Positions 1 through 9,834 of a stretch of DNA of 64,000 bases are shown here, piece after piece (position 1 is the stretch's first letter; each line of letters begins with the position of its first letter). A program made the position numbers and the translations under genes. The notes under the pieces were generated by a model. It had not been told where the DNA came from. It saw only the letters and a program-made list of their open reading frames with translations, and did not search any database. The DNA lies in assembly GCA_013348725.1 (NCBI GenBank), contig CP054689.1, forward strand, positions 2,600,501 through 2,664,500. The letters run 5' to 3'. The DNA comes from Ectothiorhodospiraceae bacterium 2226. GTDB taxonomy: Bacteria; Pseudomonadota; Gammaproteobacteria; GCA-013348725.

Positions 1-1382
1 GTCACCGCACGCTGCATGGCTTGGCTGACTTCCAGCGCGCGCTCCGGTGAACACTCCTCGAGCAACACCCCGAACTCGTCGCCGCCCAGGCGGGCTAGCA
101 CATCGCGACTCTTCACCTGCAGCGCGAGCGCCACCGCGAGTTGCTTGAGCAGTTCGTCTCCGGCCACATGGCCGCAGGTGTCGTTCACCACCTTGAACTG
201 GTCGAGATCGAGATAACACACCGCGTGGACGCGCCCCTCGGTGCGCGCGCTGTCGAGCGCGAGCTGCAGGCGCCGCTCGAACTCGCGACGGTTGAACAGC
301 TGGGTGAGCGTGTCGTGGCTGGCCTGATAGCTGAGCTGCTCGGTGAGCGAGCGCACCTCGGTGACGTTGCGCAGCACCAGCACCATGCCGAGCACGCGAT
401 GGTTGCGATCGCGCAGCGGGGAGGCGGTGTATTCGATGGCCAGCGTCGTGCCGTTCGCTTGGCGCAGGAGCGCGCGGTTGTCGGAATGAGGTGTGGCGGC
501 GTGCACCACCCGCTGCACGAGTTCGGTGCGGGGGCCCGCCTCGGCGAGCACGAACACGTTCCCCAGGGACTGGCCGCGCGCGGTCTGCGCACTGCGCCCG
601 GTGAGGGCCTCGGCGGCGCTGTTCAGGTAGGTCACGCGGCCGTGGTCGTCCGTCGTGATGACGCCCTCGGTCAACGTCTGCAGCGTGACTTGGGCGCGTT
701 CCTTTTCGCGGAACAGGCGCAGCTCCGCGCGGCGGCTGCGGCGGATCACCATGCCACCGATGAGCGCGCCGAGCAGCAGGGCGCCGGAGCCCAGCGCGAT
801 GGTCACGTTGCGCGCGCGCCGGTAGGCGGCCTCCGCCTCGGTGGCGGCGCGCGATGCCTCTTGCTCCTGCAGGACCGCCAACTCGTTGAGGTTGTCGAAC
901 ATGTAGGCCTGGAGCGGAACCGCCTCGTCAAGCAACAGGTGGCGCGCCTGCACGCTGTCGCCGGCCAGGATCAACTCGCCGATGCGCCGGTGCACGCTGC
1001 CGCTCGCCAGCATGCGCCCGGCCTGCGCTTCCAGGATTGCATGCTCGGTGGCCGACAACCGCATGGTGCGCAGCGTCTCGCGCGCCTCCAGAAAGCGCGC
1101 GCCTTCGGCGTCGAACGCCAGCCATGCCTCCTCGCGCGCGAACGGGTCGTCGGTGAGCAACATGGTGGTCAGCAGGACGGTGCGTTCGCGCGCGGCGTCG
1201 CGCATGGCGGTGACGAGCGCGGTCTTGACCCGTTGTTGGTCGACGACCTGCTCCACACTTTGCTGGAGCGTGCTGTTGGAACGCAGCGCACTCGCGCTGA
1301 GCGCGAGCATCAACAGCAGCATGACGGCGAAGCCGAGGATCAACCCCCAGTGCGCCTTTTCGACGTTCGTGTTGTCTGGCAT
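1..1382 (-). CDS. Membrane PAS-GGDEF protein (probable diguanylate cyclase or GGDEF-EAL protein), 3' end beyond window
   Basis: Translating the minus strand from the ATG at 1382-1380 gives an open frame of about 460 codons with no stop before the window edge, so the C-terminus is missing. It has a TM helix near residues 7-27, a roughly 160-residue periplasmic helical sensor, a second TM near 190-212, a PAS domain near 225-335 (ITTDDHGRVTYLNSAAE) and a GGDEF domain starting at HDTLTQLFNRREFE. The active-site motif is an exact GGDEF near residue 433. The I-site position upstream reads KSRD, so the usual first Arg of RxxD is Lys. In families with this GGDEF flavour an EAL domain often follows, which cannot be seen here. 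A GAGG Shine-Dalgarno lies upstream of the start. It is divergent from aroC. Role inferred: making, and perhaps degrading, cyclic di-GMP in response to a periplasmic signal. Confidence 0.88.
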   Translation of the reverse strand, partial: MPDNTNVEKAHWGLILGFAVMLLLMLALSASALRSNSTLQQSVEQVVDQQRVKTALVTAMRDAARERTVLLTTMLLTDDPFAREEAWLAFDAEGARFLEARETLRTMRLSATEHAILEAQAGRMLASGSVHRRIGELILAGDSVQARHLLLDEAVPLQAYMFDNLNELAVLQEQEASRAATEAEAAYRRARNVTIALGSGALLLGALIGGMVIRRSRRAELRLFREKERAQVTLQTLTEGVITTDDHGRVTYLNSAAEALTGRSAQTARGQSLGNVFVLAEAGPRTELVQRVVHAATPHSDNRALLRQANGTTLAIEYTASPLRDRNHRVLGMVLVLRNVTEVRSLTEQLSYQASHDTLTQLFNRREFERRLQLALDSARTEGRVHAVCYLDLDQFKVVNDTCGHVAGDELLKQLAVALALQVKSRDVLARLGGDEFGVLLEECSPERALEVSQAMQRAV

Positions 1383-1461
1383 TTGCCGGCCTCGTGCCAG
1401 GCACTCTTGACGGTGCCTTGGCTATGGGACTTGGCGTCCCGATGCCGGTACAATACCACCC

Positions 1462-2568
1462 ATGTCAGGAAATAGCATAGGACGTCTGTTCACGGTCACG
1501 GGCTTTGGCGAGAGCCACGGTCCGGCCATCGGTTGCATCGTGGACGGCTGTCCGCCGGGGCTTGCGCTCAGCGAGGCCGACCTGCAGGGCGACCTCGACC
1601 GTCGCCGCCCCGGCAAGTCGCGCCACACCACGCAGCGGCGCGAGGCCGACGAGGTACAAATCCTTTCCGGCGTGTTCGAAGGGCGCACCACGGGCGCGCC
1701 CATCGCGCTGATCATCCACAACACCGATCAGCGCTCCAAGGATTACTCGGAGATCATGGACCGCTTCCGGCCGGGCCATGCGGACTACACCTATCAACAG
1801 AAGTACGGCCTGCGCGACTACCGCGGCGGCGGGCGCTCCTCGGCGCGCGAGACCGCGATGCGCGTGGCGGCCGGCGCCATCGCCAAGAAGTACCTCGGCG
1901 AGCGGGCCGGTATCACCATCCGCGGCTATCTGGCCCAGCTTGGCCCGCTGCGCCCCGCCGCGTTCGATTGGTCCGAGGTCGAACAGAATCCCTTCTTCTG
2001 CCCCGACGCGGCCCTGGTGCCGGCGCTGGAGGACTACATGGACGCGCTGCGCAAGTCGGGTGACTCGATCGGCGCGCGCGTGAACGTGGTGGCCGCCGGC
2101 GTGCCGCCGGGCCTGGGCGAGCCGATCTACGACCGCCTCGACGCCGACATCGCGCACGCGCTGATGTCCATCAACGCGGTGAAGGGCGTGGAGATCGGTG
2201 CCGGCTTCGCCTGCGTGGAGCAAAAGGGCACCGAGCACCGCGACGAGATTACCCCCGCGGGGTTCCTGTCCAACAACGCCGGCGGCGTGCTGGGCGGCAT
2301 CTCCAGCGGGCAGGACATCCTCGCCAGCATCGCGCTCAAGCCCACCTCCAGCATCCGCCTGCCGGGGCGCAGCGTGAACCGCCAGGGCGAGCCGGTGGAG
2401 GTGGTGACCAAGGGCCGCCACGACCCCTGCGTCGGCATCCGCGCCACGCCCATCGCCGAGGCCATGTTGGCCATCGTGCTGATGGACCACTACCTGCGCC
2501 ACCGCGCGCAGAACCTCGACGTCCGCTCCGAGACGCCCGTCATTCCCGCCGGTCCCGACGCCGCCTAG
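1462..2568 (+). CDS. aroC: Chorismate synthase
   Basis: Converts 5-enolpyruvylshikimate-3-phosphate to chorismate using reduced FMN, the last shared step to Trp, Phe, Tyr and folate. The 368-residue length is normal. Family motifs are present in order: [11 protein letters not shown] near residue 15, [10 protein letters not shown] near 127, the internal [13 protein letters not shown] segment, and the C-terminal ATPIAEAM. No Shine-Dalgarno is visible before the ATG. A TACAAT hexamer ends only seven bases upstream, so a very short or leaderless message is possible. The MFS gene follows after 15 bp and is probably co-transcribed. trpFBA lies about 11 kb downstream on the same strand. Confidence 0.97.
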   Translation: MSGNSIGRLFTVTGFGESHGPAIGCIVDGCPPGLALSEADLQGDLDRRRPGKSRHTTQRREADEVQILSGVFEGRTTGAPIALIIHNTDQRSKDYSEIMDRFRPGHADYTYQQKYGLRDYRGGGRSSARETAMRVAAGAIAKKYLGERAGITIRGYLAQLGPLRPAAFDWSEVEQNPFFCPDAALVPALEDYMDALRKSGDSIGARVNVVAAGVPPGLGEPIYDRLDADIAHALMSINAVKGVEIGAGFACVEQKGTEHRDEITPAGFLSNNAGGVLGGISSGQDILASIALKPTSSIRLPGRSVNRQGEPVEVVTKGRHDPCVGIRATPIAEAMLAIVLMDHYLRHRAQNLDVRSETPVIPAGPDAA

Positions 2569-2583
2569 GCGCCGGGTCCGCGC

Positions 2584-3741
2584 ATGCCCTACTGGCGTCT
2601 CTCCAGCTTCTACTTCTTTTACTTCGGCTCCATCGGCGCGCTGGTGCCGTATTGGGGGCTGTACCTGAAGTCCATCGGCTTCACGCCGCTGGAGATCGGG
2701 CAGCTCATGGCGCTGATCATGGCCACCAAGATCGTGTCGCCCAACGTGTGGGGCTGGATCGCCGACCACACCGGGCGGCGCATGACCATCGTGCGCGTGG
2801 CCTCCCTGCTCGGGCTGCTCACCTTCGGCGGCGTGTTCTTCGGCCAGACCTTCTGGTGGATGGCGCTGGTGATGCTGAGCTTCAGCTTCTTCTGGAATGC
2901 CTCGCTGCCGCAGTTCGAGGCCACCACGCTCAACCACCTCGGTACCCAGACCCACCGCTACAGCGCGGTGCGGGTGTGGGGCTCGATCGGCTTCATCCTG
3001 GTGGTGGCGGTGCTGGGGCCGATCCTCGATCGTCACGGCACGGGCATCCTGCCCATCGCGCTGCTGGTGCTGTTCGCCGGCATCTGGTTCGCGAGCCTGG
3101 TGGTGCCCGAGCACGCCTCGCGCCATCTGCCGCTGCGCCAAAGCCCGCTCAAGCACGTGCTGCAGCGACCCGAGGTGCTGGGGCTGCTGGGGGTATGCTT
3201 TCTGATGCAGGCCAGCCACGGGCCGTATTACACCTTCTATTCCATTTACTTGGAGGACTACGGCTACGCCCGCAGCCTGATCGGCTACCTGTGGGGGCTG
3301 GGCGTGCTGGCCGAGGTGGTGGTGTTCCTGATGCTGTACCGCCTGGTGCACCGCTTCGGGCTGCGCCGTCTGCTGCTCGCGGCGCTCGCGCTGGCGGCGC
3401 TGCGCTGGGTGGTGATCGGCCAGTTCCCGCACGCCTTCACGCTGCTGCTGGGCGCGCAGCTGTTGCATGCCGCGAGCTTCGGCATCTATCACGCGGTGGC
3501 CATCGCCTTCATTCACCGCTACTTCGTCGGGCGCCATCAGGGGCGCGGGCAGGCGCTGTACAGCAGCCTGAGCTTCGGCGCCGGCGGCGCGTTGGGCGGG
3601 CTGTACAGCGGCTACGCCTGGGATGGCCTGGGCGCGACCACCACCTTTTTCATCGGCGCGGGGCTGGCGGCGCTCGCGTTCGGCCTGGCATGGCGCTACG
3701 TGGGGCGCGAGGACGCCGAGACGGCGCCCGCAAAAGCCTGA
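2584..3741 (+). CDS. MFS transporter, HcaT/MFS_1-like family
   Basis: A 385-residue polytopic inner-membrane protein with about 12 hydrophobic segments. The N-terminus (YWRLSSFYFFYFGSIGALVPY) is typical of the MFS_1-like group that includes the phenylpropionate transporter HcaT. A charged loop between TM2 and TM3 (WGWIADHTGRRMT) matches the MFS signature. The substrate cannot be read from the sequence. It starts 15 bp after aroC and has no strong Shine-Dalgarno of its own, suggesting translation from a shared message. A gene of this type next to aroC recurs in gammaproteobacteria (general knowledge). Confidence 0.88.
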   Translation: MPYWRLSSFYFFYFGSIGALVPYWGLYLKSIGFTPLEIGQLMALIMATKIVSPNVWGWIADHTGRRMTIVRVASLLGLLTFGGVFFGQTFWWMALVMLSFSFFWNASLPQFEATTLNHLGTQTHRYSAVRVWGSIGFILVVAVLGPILDRHGTGILPIALLVLFAGIWFASLVVPEHASRHLPLRQSPLKHVLQRPEVLGLLGVCFLMQASHGPYYTFYSIYLEDYGYARSLIGYLWGLGVLAEVVVFLMLYRLVHRFGLRRLLLAALALAALRWVVIGQFPHAFTLLLGAQLLHAASFGIYHAVAIAFIHRYFVGRHQGRGQALYSSLSFGAGGALGGLYSGYAWDGLGATTTFFIGAGLAALAFGLAWRYVGREDAETAPAKA

Positions 3742-3800
3742 CGCGGCGCCGCTTGGCGTGGACTTGCCCCGCCCGGAACTTGTAACATCGTCGTTTGCTT

Positions 3801-3821
3801 TGCCGGCCCCCTTGGCCGGCA
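3801..3821 (+). promoter_or_regulatory. Perfect hairpin in the leuC leader
   Basis: TGCCGGCC, a five-base loop, then GGCCGGCA: a perfect 8-bp stem ending 18 bases before the leuC ATG. There is no T-run, so it is not a classic terminator. It would fold in the leuC mRNA leader and could affect translation or message stability. The function is inferred only from its position. Confidence 0.45.
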
Positions 3822-3839
3822 CATCACCTGCGGTTGGCC

Positions 3840-5246
3840 ATGAGCGGAAAGACCCTTTACGACAAACTCTGGGACGCCCACGTCGTGCGCGAGGACGCCG
3901 ACGGCACGGCACTCCTTTATATCGACCGGCACCTAGTGCACGAGGTGACCTCGCCGCAGGCCTTCGAGGGCCTGCGCCTGGCCGGGCGTAAGCCCTGGCG
4001 CGTGGACACCGTGCTGGCGACGCCCGACCACAACGTGCCCACCACCGACCGCAGCGCCGGCATCGCCGATCCCATCTCGCGCCTGCAGGTCGAGACGCTG
4101 GACCAAAACTGTGCCGAGTTCGGCATCACCGAATTCGCCATGGCCGATCCGCGCCAGGGCATCGTGCACGTGGTGGGGCCGGAGGAGGGCGCCACGCTGC
4201 CCGGCATGACCGTGGTATGCGGCGACTCGCACACCTCCACGCACGGCGCCTTCGCGGCGCTGGCGCACGGCATCGGCACCTCCGAGGTCGAGCACGTGCT
4301 GGCCACCCAGTGCCTGATCCAGAAGAAGTCCAAGAACATGCTGGTCTCGGTGGATGGCCACGTTGGCCCCGGCGTGACCGCCAAGGACATCGTGCTCGCT
4401 ATCATCGGTGAGATCGGCACTGCCGGCGGCACCGGCTATGCCATCGAGTTCGCGGGCGAGGCGATCCAGGCCCTGTCCATGGAAGGGCGCATGACGGTGT
4501 GCAACATGACCATCGAGGCCGGCGCGCGCGCCGGCATGGTGGCGGTGGACGACACCACCATCGAGTATCTGCGCGGCCGCCCTTACGCCCCTGAGGGCGA
4601 GTTGTGGGAGCGCGCCGTCGCCGCCTGGCGCGGGCTGCACAGCGACCCCGACGCGCACTTCGACCGCGTGGTGCGCATCGACGCGGCGAGCATCCGCCCG
4701 CAGGTAACCTGGGGCACCTCGCCCGAGATGGTGGTGCCGGTGGACGCGCGCGTGCCCGACCCCGCCGCCGAGGCCGACCCGGTGCGCCGTGCCGGCATGG
4801 AGGCGGCGCTGCGTTACATGGGTCTCGCCGCCAACACCCCGATCAACGAGATCGACGTCGACAAGGTCTTCATCGGCTCGTGCACCAACTCGCGCATCGA
4901 GGACCTGCGCGCCGCGGCCGACGTGGTGCGCGGCAAGCGCGTGGCGGACAACGTGAAGCTCGCCATGGTGGTGCCGGGTTCGGGTCTGGTGAAGCAGCAG
5001 GCCGAGGCCGAGGGGCTGGATGAGATCTTCCGCGCGGCCGGCTTCGAGTGGCGCGAGCCGGGCTGCTCCATGTGCCTGGCCATGAACGCCGACCGGCTGG
5101 AGCCGGGCGAGCGCTGCGCCTCCACCTCCAACCGCAACTTCGAAGGCCGTCAGGGGCAGGGCGGGCGCACCCACCTCGTGAGCCCCGCGATGGCCGCGGC
5201 GGCCGCCGTGGCCGGCCACTTCGTCGACGTGCGCGAGCTCGCGTGA
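3840..5246 (+). CDS. leuC: 3-isopropylmalate dehydratase large subunit
   Basis: Isomerises 2-isopropylmalate to 3-isopropylmalate in leucine synthesis as a complex with LeuD. The ATG at 3840 gives 468 residues starting [16 protein letters not shown], which lines up with the E. coli N-terminus. An in-frame ATG at 3795 would add 15 residues not seen in the family. The three [4Fe-4S] cysteine ligands are present, in [10 protein letters not shown] near residue 348 and PGCSMC near 408-411. Also conserved are [18 protein letters not shown] and [20 protein letters not shown]. leuD begins 12 bp after the stop, so the two form a tight operon. Confidence 0.97.
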   Translation: MSGKTLYDKLWDAHVVREDADGTALLYIDRHLVHEVTSPQAFEGLRLAGRKPWRVDTVLATPDHNVPTTDRSAGIADPISRLQVETLDQNCAEFGITEFAMADPRQGIVHVVGPEEGATLPGMTVVCGDSHTSTHGAFAALAHGIGTSEVEHVLATQCLIQKKSKNMLVSVDGHVGPGVTAKDIVLAIIGEIGTAGGTGYAIEFAGEAIQALSMEGRMTVCNMTIEAGARAGMVAVDDTTIEYLRGRPYAPEGELWERAVAAWRGLHSDPDAHFDRVVRIDAASIRPQVTWGTSPEMVVPVDARVPDPAAEADPVRRAGMEAALRYMGLAANTPINEIDVDKVFIGSCTNSRIEDLRAAADVVRGKRVADNVKLAMVVPGSGLVKQQAEAEGLDEIFRAAGFEWREPGCSMCLAMNADRLEPGERCASTSNRNFEGRQGQGGRTHLVSPAMAAAAAVAGHFVDVRELA

Positions 5247-5258
5247 GTACGTACCACT

Positions 5259-5900
5259 ATGGATAAGTTCACCACCCTGACCGGCATCGTGGCGCCGCTC
5301 GACCGCGCCAACGTGGACACCGACGCCATCATCCCCAAGCAGTTTCTGAAGTCCATCAAGCGTACCGGCTTCGGCCCGAACCTGTTCGACGAGTGGCGCT
5401 ACCTCGACCCGGGCGAGCCGGGCCAGGACCCGGCGACGCGCCGGCCGAACCCCGACTTCGTGCTCAACCAGCCGCGCTACGCGGGCGCGCAGATCCTGCT
5501 CGCGCGCAAGAACTTCGGCTGCGGCTCCTCGCGCGAACACGCCCCCTGGGCGCTGCTCGACTACGGCTTTCGCGCCATCATCGCGCCGAGCTACGCCGAC
5601 ATCTTTTTCAACAACTGCTTCAAGAACGGCATCCTGCCCGTGGTGCTGGACGAGGCGCAGGTCGACGCGCTGTTCCAGCGCGTGGCGGCGCAGGAGGGCT
5701 ACACCCTCACCGTGGACCTGCCCGCGCAGGCGGTGATCACGCCCGACGGCGAGCGTTACGGCTTCGAGGTGGATGCCTTTCGCAAGCACTGCCTGATCAA
5801 CGGGCTGGACGACATCGGCCTGACCCTGCAGCACGTGGACGACATTCGCGCCTACGAGGCGCGCCGGCGCGATGAAGCACCGTGGTTGTTTGAACGCTGA
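5259..5900 (+). CDS. leuD: 3-isopropylmalate dehydratase small subunit
   Basis: A 213-residue partner of LeuC that carries the swivelling domain of this aconitase-type enzyme. It begins with the family signature [27 protein letters not shown] (shown in parts: [16 protein letters not shown], then [11 protein letters not shown]) and contains the [12 protein letters not shown] active-site loop near residue 88. Length is normal for proteobacteria. It lies 12 bp after leuC. The stop codon is the first base triplet of a hairpin-rich repeat that separates it from leuB. Confidence 0.97.
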   Translation: MDKFTTLTGIVAPLDRANVDTDAIIPKQFLKSIKRTGFGPNLFDEWRYLDPGEPGQDPATRRPNPDFVLNQPRYAGAQILLARKNFGCGSSREHAPWALLDYGFRAIIAPSYADIFFNNCFKNGILPVVLDEAQVDALFQRVAAQEGYTLTVDLPAQAVITPDGERYGFEVDAFRKHCLINGLDDIGLTLQHVDDIRAYEARRRDEAPWLFER

Positions 5901-6008
5901 GACCGCCCCTCCATGGGCGGCTCAGCGGCGCGCGGCGAAAAGCGTGGTTTTCGCCGCGCTTCGTTGTCGGCGCGGTGCGCCGACAACGGCAGCACATCCG
6001 TGTGCTGC
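5898..6008. repeat. Diverged single copy of the multi-hairpin repeat found at 16351-16751
   Basis: Four consecutive hairpins fill most of the leuD-leuB gap. They are CCGCCC/GGGCGG (5903-5920), a 12-bp stem around a GCGTGG loop (5930-5959), an 11-bp stem GTTGTCGGCGC/GCGCCGACAAC (5963-5987) and GCAGCACA-TCCG-TGTGCTGC (5989-6008). The GCGTGG and TCCG loops are identical to those of the array at 16351-16751. The stems differ by paired changes (for example AAGCGAAAA becomes CGGCGAAAA with the matching change opposite). The first hairpin overlaps the leuD stop and may act as a weak terminator. Confidence 0.8.
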
Positions 6009-6089
6009 GGTGGGGTGCGGCGCGGTCGGTGGGCGTGGGCAGTTGTGACGCGGGTCGAATTTCCGCCATTTGAATTGGATTAGAGTGCA

Positions 6090-7166
6090 ATGACGAAGAA
6101 GATCCTGGTATTGCCCGGCGACGGTATCGGCGTCGAGATCGTGGCGGAGGCCGTGAAGGTCCTGGAGGCGCTGCGCGCCGAGGGGCTGGACGTCGAGATG
6201 GAGCACGCCCTGGTGGGCGGCGCGGCCTACGACGCGGGCGGGCATCCGCTGCCCGAGCAGACGCTGGCGCTCGCCAAGGCGGCCGACGCGGTCCTGCTCG
6301 GTGCGGTGGGCGGCTACAAGTGGGAGTCGCTGGACATCAGCGTGCGCCCCGAGAAGGGGCTGCTCGGCCTGCGCGCGGGGTTGGGGCTGTTCGGCAACCT
6401 GCGCCCGGCGCTGTTGTTTCCGCAGCTCGCCTCGGCCTCCACGTTGCGCGCCGACGTGGTGTCTGGGCTGGACCTGATGATCGTGCGCGAGTTGACCGGC
6501 GGTATCTACTTCGGCCAGCCGCGCGGCATCCGCACCCGCGAGGACGGCCAGCGCGAGGGCTACAACACGCTGGTGTACAGCGAGTCGGAGATCGAGCGCA
6601 TCGCGCGTGTGGCCTTCGACATCGCGCGCAAGCGCGACAAGCGCGTGTGCTCGATCGACAAGGCCAACGTGCTGGAGTGCACCGAGCTGTGGCGCGAGGT
6701 GGTGACCCGGGTGGGACGCGACTACCCGGACGTCGAGCTCAGCCACATGTACGTGGACAACGCGGCGATGCAGCTGGTACGCGCGCCCAAGCAGTTCGAC
6801 GTGATGCTGACCGACAACATGTTCGGCGACATCCTGTCCGACTGCGCGGCGATGCTCACGGGCTCGATCGGCATGCTGCCCTCGGCCTCGCTGAACGAAC
6901 GCGGTCAGGGCATGTACGAGCCGATCCACGGCTCGGCGCCGGACATTGCGGGGCAGGGCGTGGCCAACCCGCTGGCGACCATTCTGTCGGTTGCGATGAT
7001 GTTGCGCTATTCGTTCGACGATGCGGCCAACGCCGAGCGCATCGAGGGCGCGGTGGTGAAGGTGTTGGATCAGGGGCTGCGCACGCCCGACATCCACACC
7101 GAAGGCACCACCCGCGTCGGCACCGCCGAAATGGGCGATGCAGTCGTAAAGGCGTTGCGGGGCTGA
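6090..7166 (+). CDS. leuB: 3-isopropylmalate dehydrogenase
   Basis: NAD-dependent oxidation and decarboxylation of 3-isopropylmalate to 2-ketoisocaproate, the third leucine step. It is 358 residues long. It begins [15 protein letters not shown], with the [12 protein letters not shown] substrate loop, and the [10 protein letters not shown] metal-binding motif with catalytic and Mg-binding aspartates near residues 235-245. The [10 protein letters not shown] stretch is the NAD-binding region of this family. It is separated from leuD by the hairpin repeat but on the same strand, so it may still be read from the leuC promoter. Confidence 0.97.
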   Translation: MTKKILVLPGDGIGVEIVAEAVKVLEALRAEGLDVEMEHALVGGAAYDAGGHPLPEQTLALAKAADAVLLGAVGGYKWESLDISVRPEKGLLGLRAGLGLFGNLRPALLFPQLASASTLRADVVSGLDLMIVRELTGGIYFGQPRGIRTREDGQREGYNTLVYSESEIERIARVAFDIARKRDKRVCSIDKANVLECTELWREVVTRVGRDYPDVELSHMYVDNAAMQLVRAPKQFDVMLTDNMFGDILSDCAAMLTGSIGMLPSASLNERGQGMYEPIHGSAPDIAGQGVANPLATILSVAMMLRYSFDDAANAERIEGAVVKVLDQGLRTPDIHTEGTTRVGTAEMGDAVVKALRG

Positions 7167-7184
7167 GGCAACGGGATTCGGGGA

Positions 7185-7202
7185 CCGGCGCCGCGGCGCC
7201 GG
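7185..7202. repeat. 18-bp perfect palindrome between leuB and asd
   Basis: CCGGCGCCG followed directly by CGGCGCCGG, a perfect palindrome without a loop, 19 bp after the leuB stop and 40 bp before asd. It may be a processing or attenuation hairpin, or simply a GC-rich palindrome. No T-run follows it. Confidence 0.4.
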
Positions 7203-7241
7203 CAGTACGGTGAGTCCCGCGCGGACTCTGGAGGACGGGCA

Positions 7242-8264
7242 ATGAGCAAGAGCTTTGACGTAGCGGTCGTGGGCGCAACCGGCGCGGTCGGCGAGACCAT
7301 GATCTCGATTCTGCAGCAGCGCAAATTCCCGGTGCGCAAGCTGTATCCGCTTGCCAGTGCCCGCTCGGCCGGGTCCACCGTCGAGTTCAACGGCAAGCAC
7401 ATACGCGTGCAGGATCTGGCCGAGTTCGACTTCAGCCAGGTCCAGATCGGCCTGTTCTCCGCGGGCGGCAGCGTGTCGGAGGCCTTCGCGCCGAAGGCCG
7501 CCGCCGCCGGCTGCGTGGTGGTGGACAACACGTCGCACTTCCGCCTGGACGAGGACGTGCCGCTGGTAGTGCCCGAGGTGAACCCGCACGCCATCGCCGG
7601 CTACACGAGCCGCGGCATCATCGCCAATCCGAACTGTTCCACCATCCAGATGCTGGTCGCGCTCAAGCCCCTGCACGACGCGGTGGGCATCGAGCGCATC
7701 AACGTCGCCACCTACCAAGCCGTGTCCGGCACGGGCAAGGAGGCCATCGAAGAGCTGGCCGGCCAGACCGCGAACCTGCTGAACGGCAAGCCGATCCGCC
7801 CCGAGGTCTACCCCAAGCAGATCGCCTTCAATGCGCTGCCGCACATCGACGTGTTCCAGGACAACGGGTACACCAAGGAAGAGATGAAGATGGTGTGGGA
7901 GACGCGCAAGATCTTCGAGGATGAGTCCATCCAGGTGAACCCCACCGCCGTGCGCGTGCCGGTGTTCTACGGCCACTCCGAGGCGATCCACATCGAGACG
8001 CGCGAGAAGATCACCGCCGAGCAGGCGCGCGCGCTGCTGGAGAAGGCACCCGGCGTGGTGGTGATGGATGCGCACGGCCCGGGCGGCTATCCGACCGCCG
8101 TCACCGAGGCGGCCGGCGAGGACCCGGTGTTCGTGGGCCGCATTCGCGAGGATATCTCGCACCCACGGGGTTTAAACCTGTGGGTGGTGGCCGATAACGT
8201 CCGCAAGGGCGCCGCGCTCAATAGTGTTCAGATCGCGGAAATTCTGGTAAAAGACTACCTGTAG
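7242..8264 (+). CDS. asd: Aspartate-semialdehyde dehydrogenase
   Basis: Reduces aspartyl phosphate to aspartate semialdehyde, feeding Lys/diaminopimelate, Thr and Met. It is 340 residues with a Rossmann start (VAVVGATGAVGETM), SAGGSVS, and the active-site cysteine in NPNCSTIQ near residue 132. It therefore looks like an active enzyme rather than the catalytically dead paralogue (Usg) that often occupies this spot beside fimV. A strong GGAGG Shine-Dalgarno precedes the ATG. metZ, which consumes product of the same branch, lies about 13 kb downstream. Confidence 0.96.
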   Translation: MSKSFDVAVVGATGAVGETMISILQQRKFPVRKLYPLASARSAGSTVEFNGKHIRVQDLAEFDFSQVQIGLFSAGGSVSEAFAPKAAAAGCVVVDNTSHFRLDEDVPLVVPEVNPHAIAGYTSRGIIANPNCSTIQMLVALKPLHDAVGIERINVATYQAVSGTGKEAIEELAGQTANLLNGKPIRPEVYPKQIAFNALPHIDVFQDNGYTKEEMKMVWETRKIFEDESIQVNPTAVRVPVFYGHSEAIHIETREKITAEQARALLEKAPGVVVMDAHGPGGYPTAVTEAAGEDPVFVGRIREDISHPRGLNLWVVADNVRKGAALNSVQIAEILVKDYL

Positions 8265-8367
8265 TTAGCGCATATTTCGCAAATCGGCGGGATATGTCTC
8301 GCGTAACACACTGTTACAAAAAGAAAAGTTTCTAGGCCCGTCCCGATCGGGTCCTAGGGGGATCAAG

Positions 8368-9834
8368 ATGTCGCGAAGACTCGTTCCGTTGGCCGCCGCC
8401 ATTTCACTCCTGCTGGCGCCCCAGGCGCATGCGCTGGGACTGGGTGCGATCGAGGTGCGATCCGCACTCGATGAACCACTGCTTGCGGAGATTCAGCTGG
8501 TCTCGGTCAGACCCGGGGAGTTGGACGAGCTACGGGTGGCGCTCGCCAGCGGTGCCGACTTCCAGCGCGCCGGGGTAACGCGCGTCGGCCTGCTCTCCCA
8601 GCTCGACTTTGAACTGACCTTTCGTGAGAGCACGCCTTACATCCGCGTCACCACGCCGCGTCCCATCCGTGAGCCCTTTCTGAATTTCCTGGTCGAGGCC
8701 AACTGGAGCAGCGGGCGCATGCTGCGCGAGTACACCGTGCTGCTCGACCCGCCGACCTTCATCGCGGGCGATGCCCCGCCCATGGACACGCCGGCCACCA
8801 GTGCCCCGCAGTTGGTGCAGCGCGAGAGCGCGCCGGCGCGCGCGCCGCGCGCATCCGCCGCCGCCCCGGTCGAGCGCCCGGTGCGCGCCGCCACCGGCGC
8901 CCTGGAGTACGGCCCCACCAAGTCGCGCGACACGCTGTGGAAGATCGCCGAGGAGTTGCGTCCGGACGATTCGGTATCCGTCTATCAGATGATGATCGCG
9001 CTGCAGCGCGAGAATCCCGAGGCCTTCGACGACGCCAACGTCAACCGCCTGCGGGCGGGCTACACGTTGCGCATTGCGGACATGGAAACCATTGCCGCCG
9101 TGTCCCACCGCGAAGCGGTGGCCGAGTTCCGCGAGCAGACCGCCACCTGGCGCGAGGCTACGCGCCAAGCGGCCGAACCGCAGCCCAGTTCCGGCGTGTT
9201 GCGCCTGGTCGCGCCCGACACCGACGAGGAGGCTCGCCGCGCGGGTGGTGCCACCAGTGCCGAGGCGCACAGTGCCGATGCCGAGGCCGAACTGGTCGCC
9301 TTGCGGCGTGAGTTGAGCCTCGCGCGCGAGACGGCCGAGGCGGAGCGGCGGCGTAATGAGGAGCTTAGCGCCCGCCTCGAAGAACTCGCCGACCAGGTGG
9401 AGACCGTCCATCGGCTGCTGTCGCTGGAGGATCAGGACATGGCGCGGCTGCAGGCGCAGCTTGCGGCCCAGCTGAATGCCCAGGCCGGTCAGCCGGCCGA
9501 GCCGGCGCAGGCTGACGAGACCTCCCCTGGCGAGCAGAGCGCCCCGGCGGAGCAGGCCGCGCAGTCCGAACAGACTGCGCCTGTCGCCACCCCGGCCGAG
9601 CGTCCCGCGAGCGCGCGGGCGCCCGAACCCGTACCGCCGCCCGCGTGGTACGAGATCGTCGAGATCAATCCCTTGTACGCCGCCGGCGGCGCCGGGCTGT
9701 TGCTGCTGGGCGGGGCGATGTGGGCCATGCGCCGCCGTCGCCGCGGCGCGCAGGAGAGCATCCTCGCCCCGGCGGCCGCCGGGGCGCCATGGCGCACGCC
9801 GGCGGTGCGACCACCGAAGAGACCTCCTTCCTGA
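8368..9834 (+). CDS. fimV: FimV N-terminal part (peptidoglycan-binding LysM, TM), separated from its C-terminus by a frameshift
   Basis: FimV is an inner-membrane hub for type IV pili and polar organisation. Residues 1-22 form a signal peptide ending QAHA. The FimV N-terminal domain follows, then a LysM domain near 185-232 (DTLWKIAEELRPDD), a coiled coil near 300-370, an Ala/Glu/Pro-rich linker and a TM near 435-455. After ARRRRRGAQESILAP-type sequence the frame leaves FimV-like sequence and stops at 9834. The rest of FimV continues in the -1 frame from about 9785. Adding one G to the GGGG run at 9781-9784 restores a continuous FimV. This is either a sequencing error in a homopolymer or a true inactivating change. 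A GGGGGATC Shine-Dalgarno precedes the ATG. Confidence 0.9.
   Translation: MSRRLVPLAAAISLLLAPQAHALGLGAIEVRSALDEPLLAEIQLVSVRPGELDELRVALASGADFQRAGVTRVGLLSQLDFELTFRESTPYIRVTTPRPIREPFLNFLVEANWSSGRMLREYTVLLDPPTFIAGDAPPMDTPATSAPQLVQRESAPARAPRASAAAPVERPVRAATGALEYGPTKSRDTLWKIAEELRPDDSVSVYQMMIALQRENPEAFDDANVNRLRAGYTLRIADMETIAAVSHREAVAEFREQTATWREATRQAAEPQPSSGVLRLVAPDTDEEARRAGGATSAEAHSADAEAELVALRRELSLARETAEAERRRNEELSARLEELADQVETVHRLLSLEDQDMARLQAQLAAQLNAQAGQPAEPAQADETSPGEQSAPAEQAAQSEQTAPVATPAERPASARAPEPVPPPAWYEIVEINPLYAAGGAGLLLLGGAMWAMRRRRRGAQESILAPAAAGAPWRTPAVRPPKRPPS

Noticed and set aside
1407-1454. Sigma-70 promoter for aroC (TTGACG and TACAAT)
   Set aside because: The spacing is 36 bp, far outside the normal range.
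1465-3912. Long minus-strand open frame opposite aroC and the MFS gene
   Set aside because: High GC keeps the opposite strand stop-free; no family motif, no ribosome site, and both plus-strand genes are certain.
9778-9790. Programmed -1 frameshift in fimV
   Set aside because: No slippery heptamer allows good re-pairing at the break and no FimV is known to need one; a missing base in the G run is simpler.
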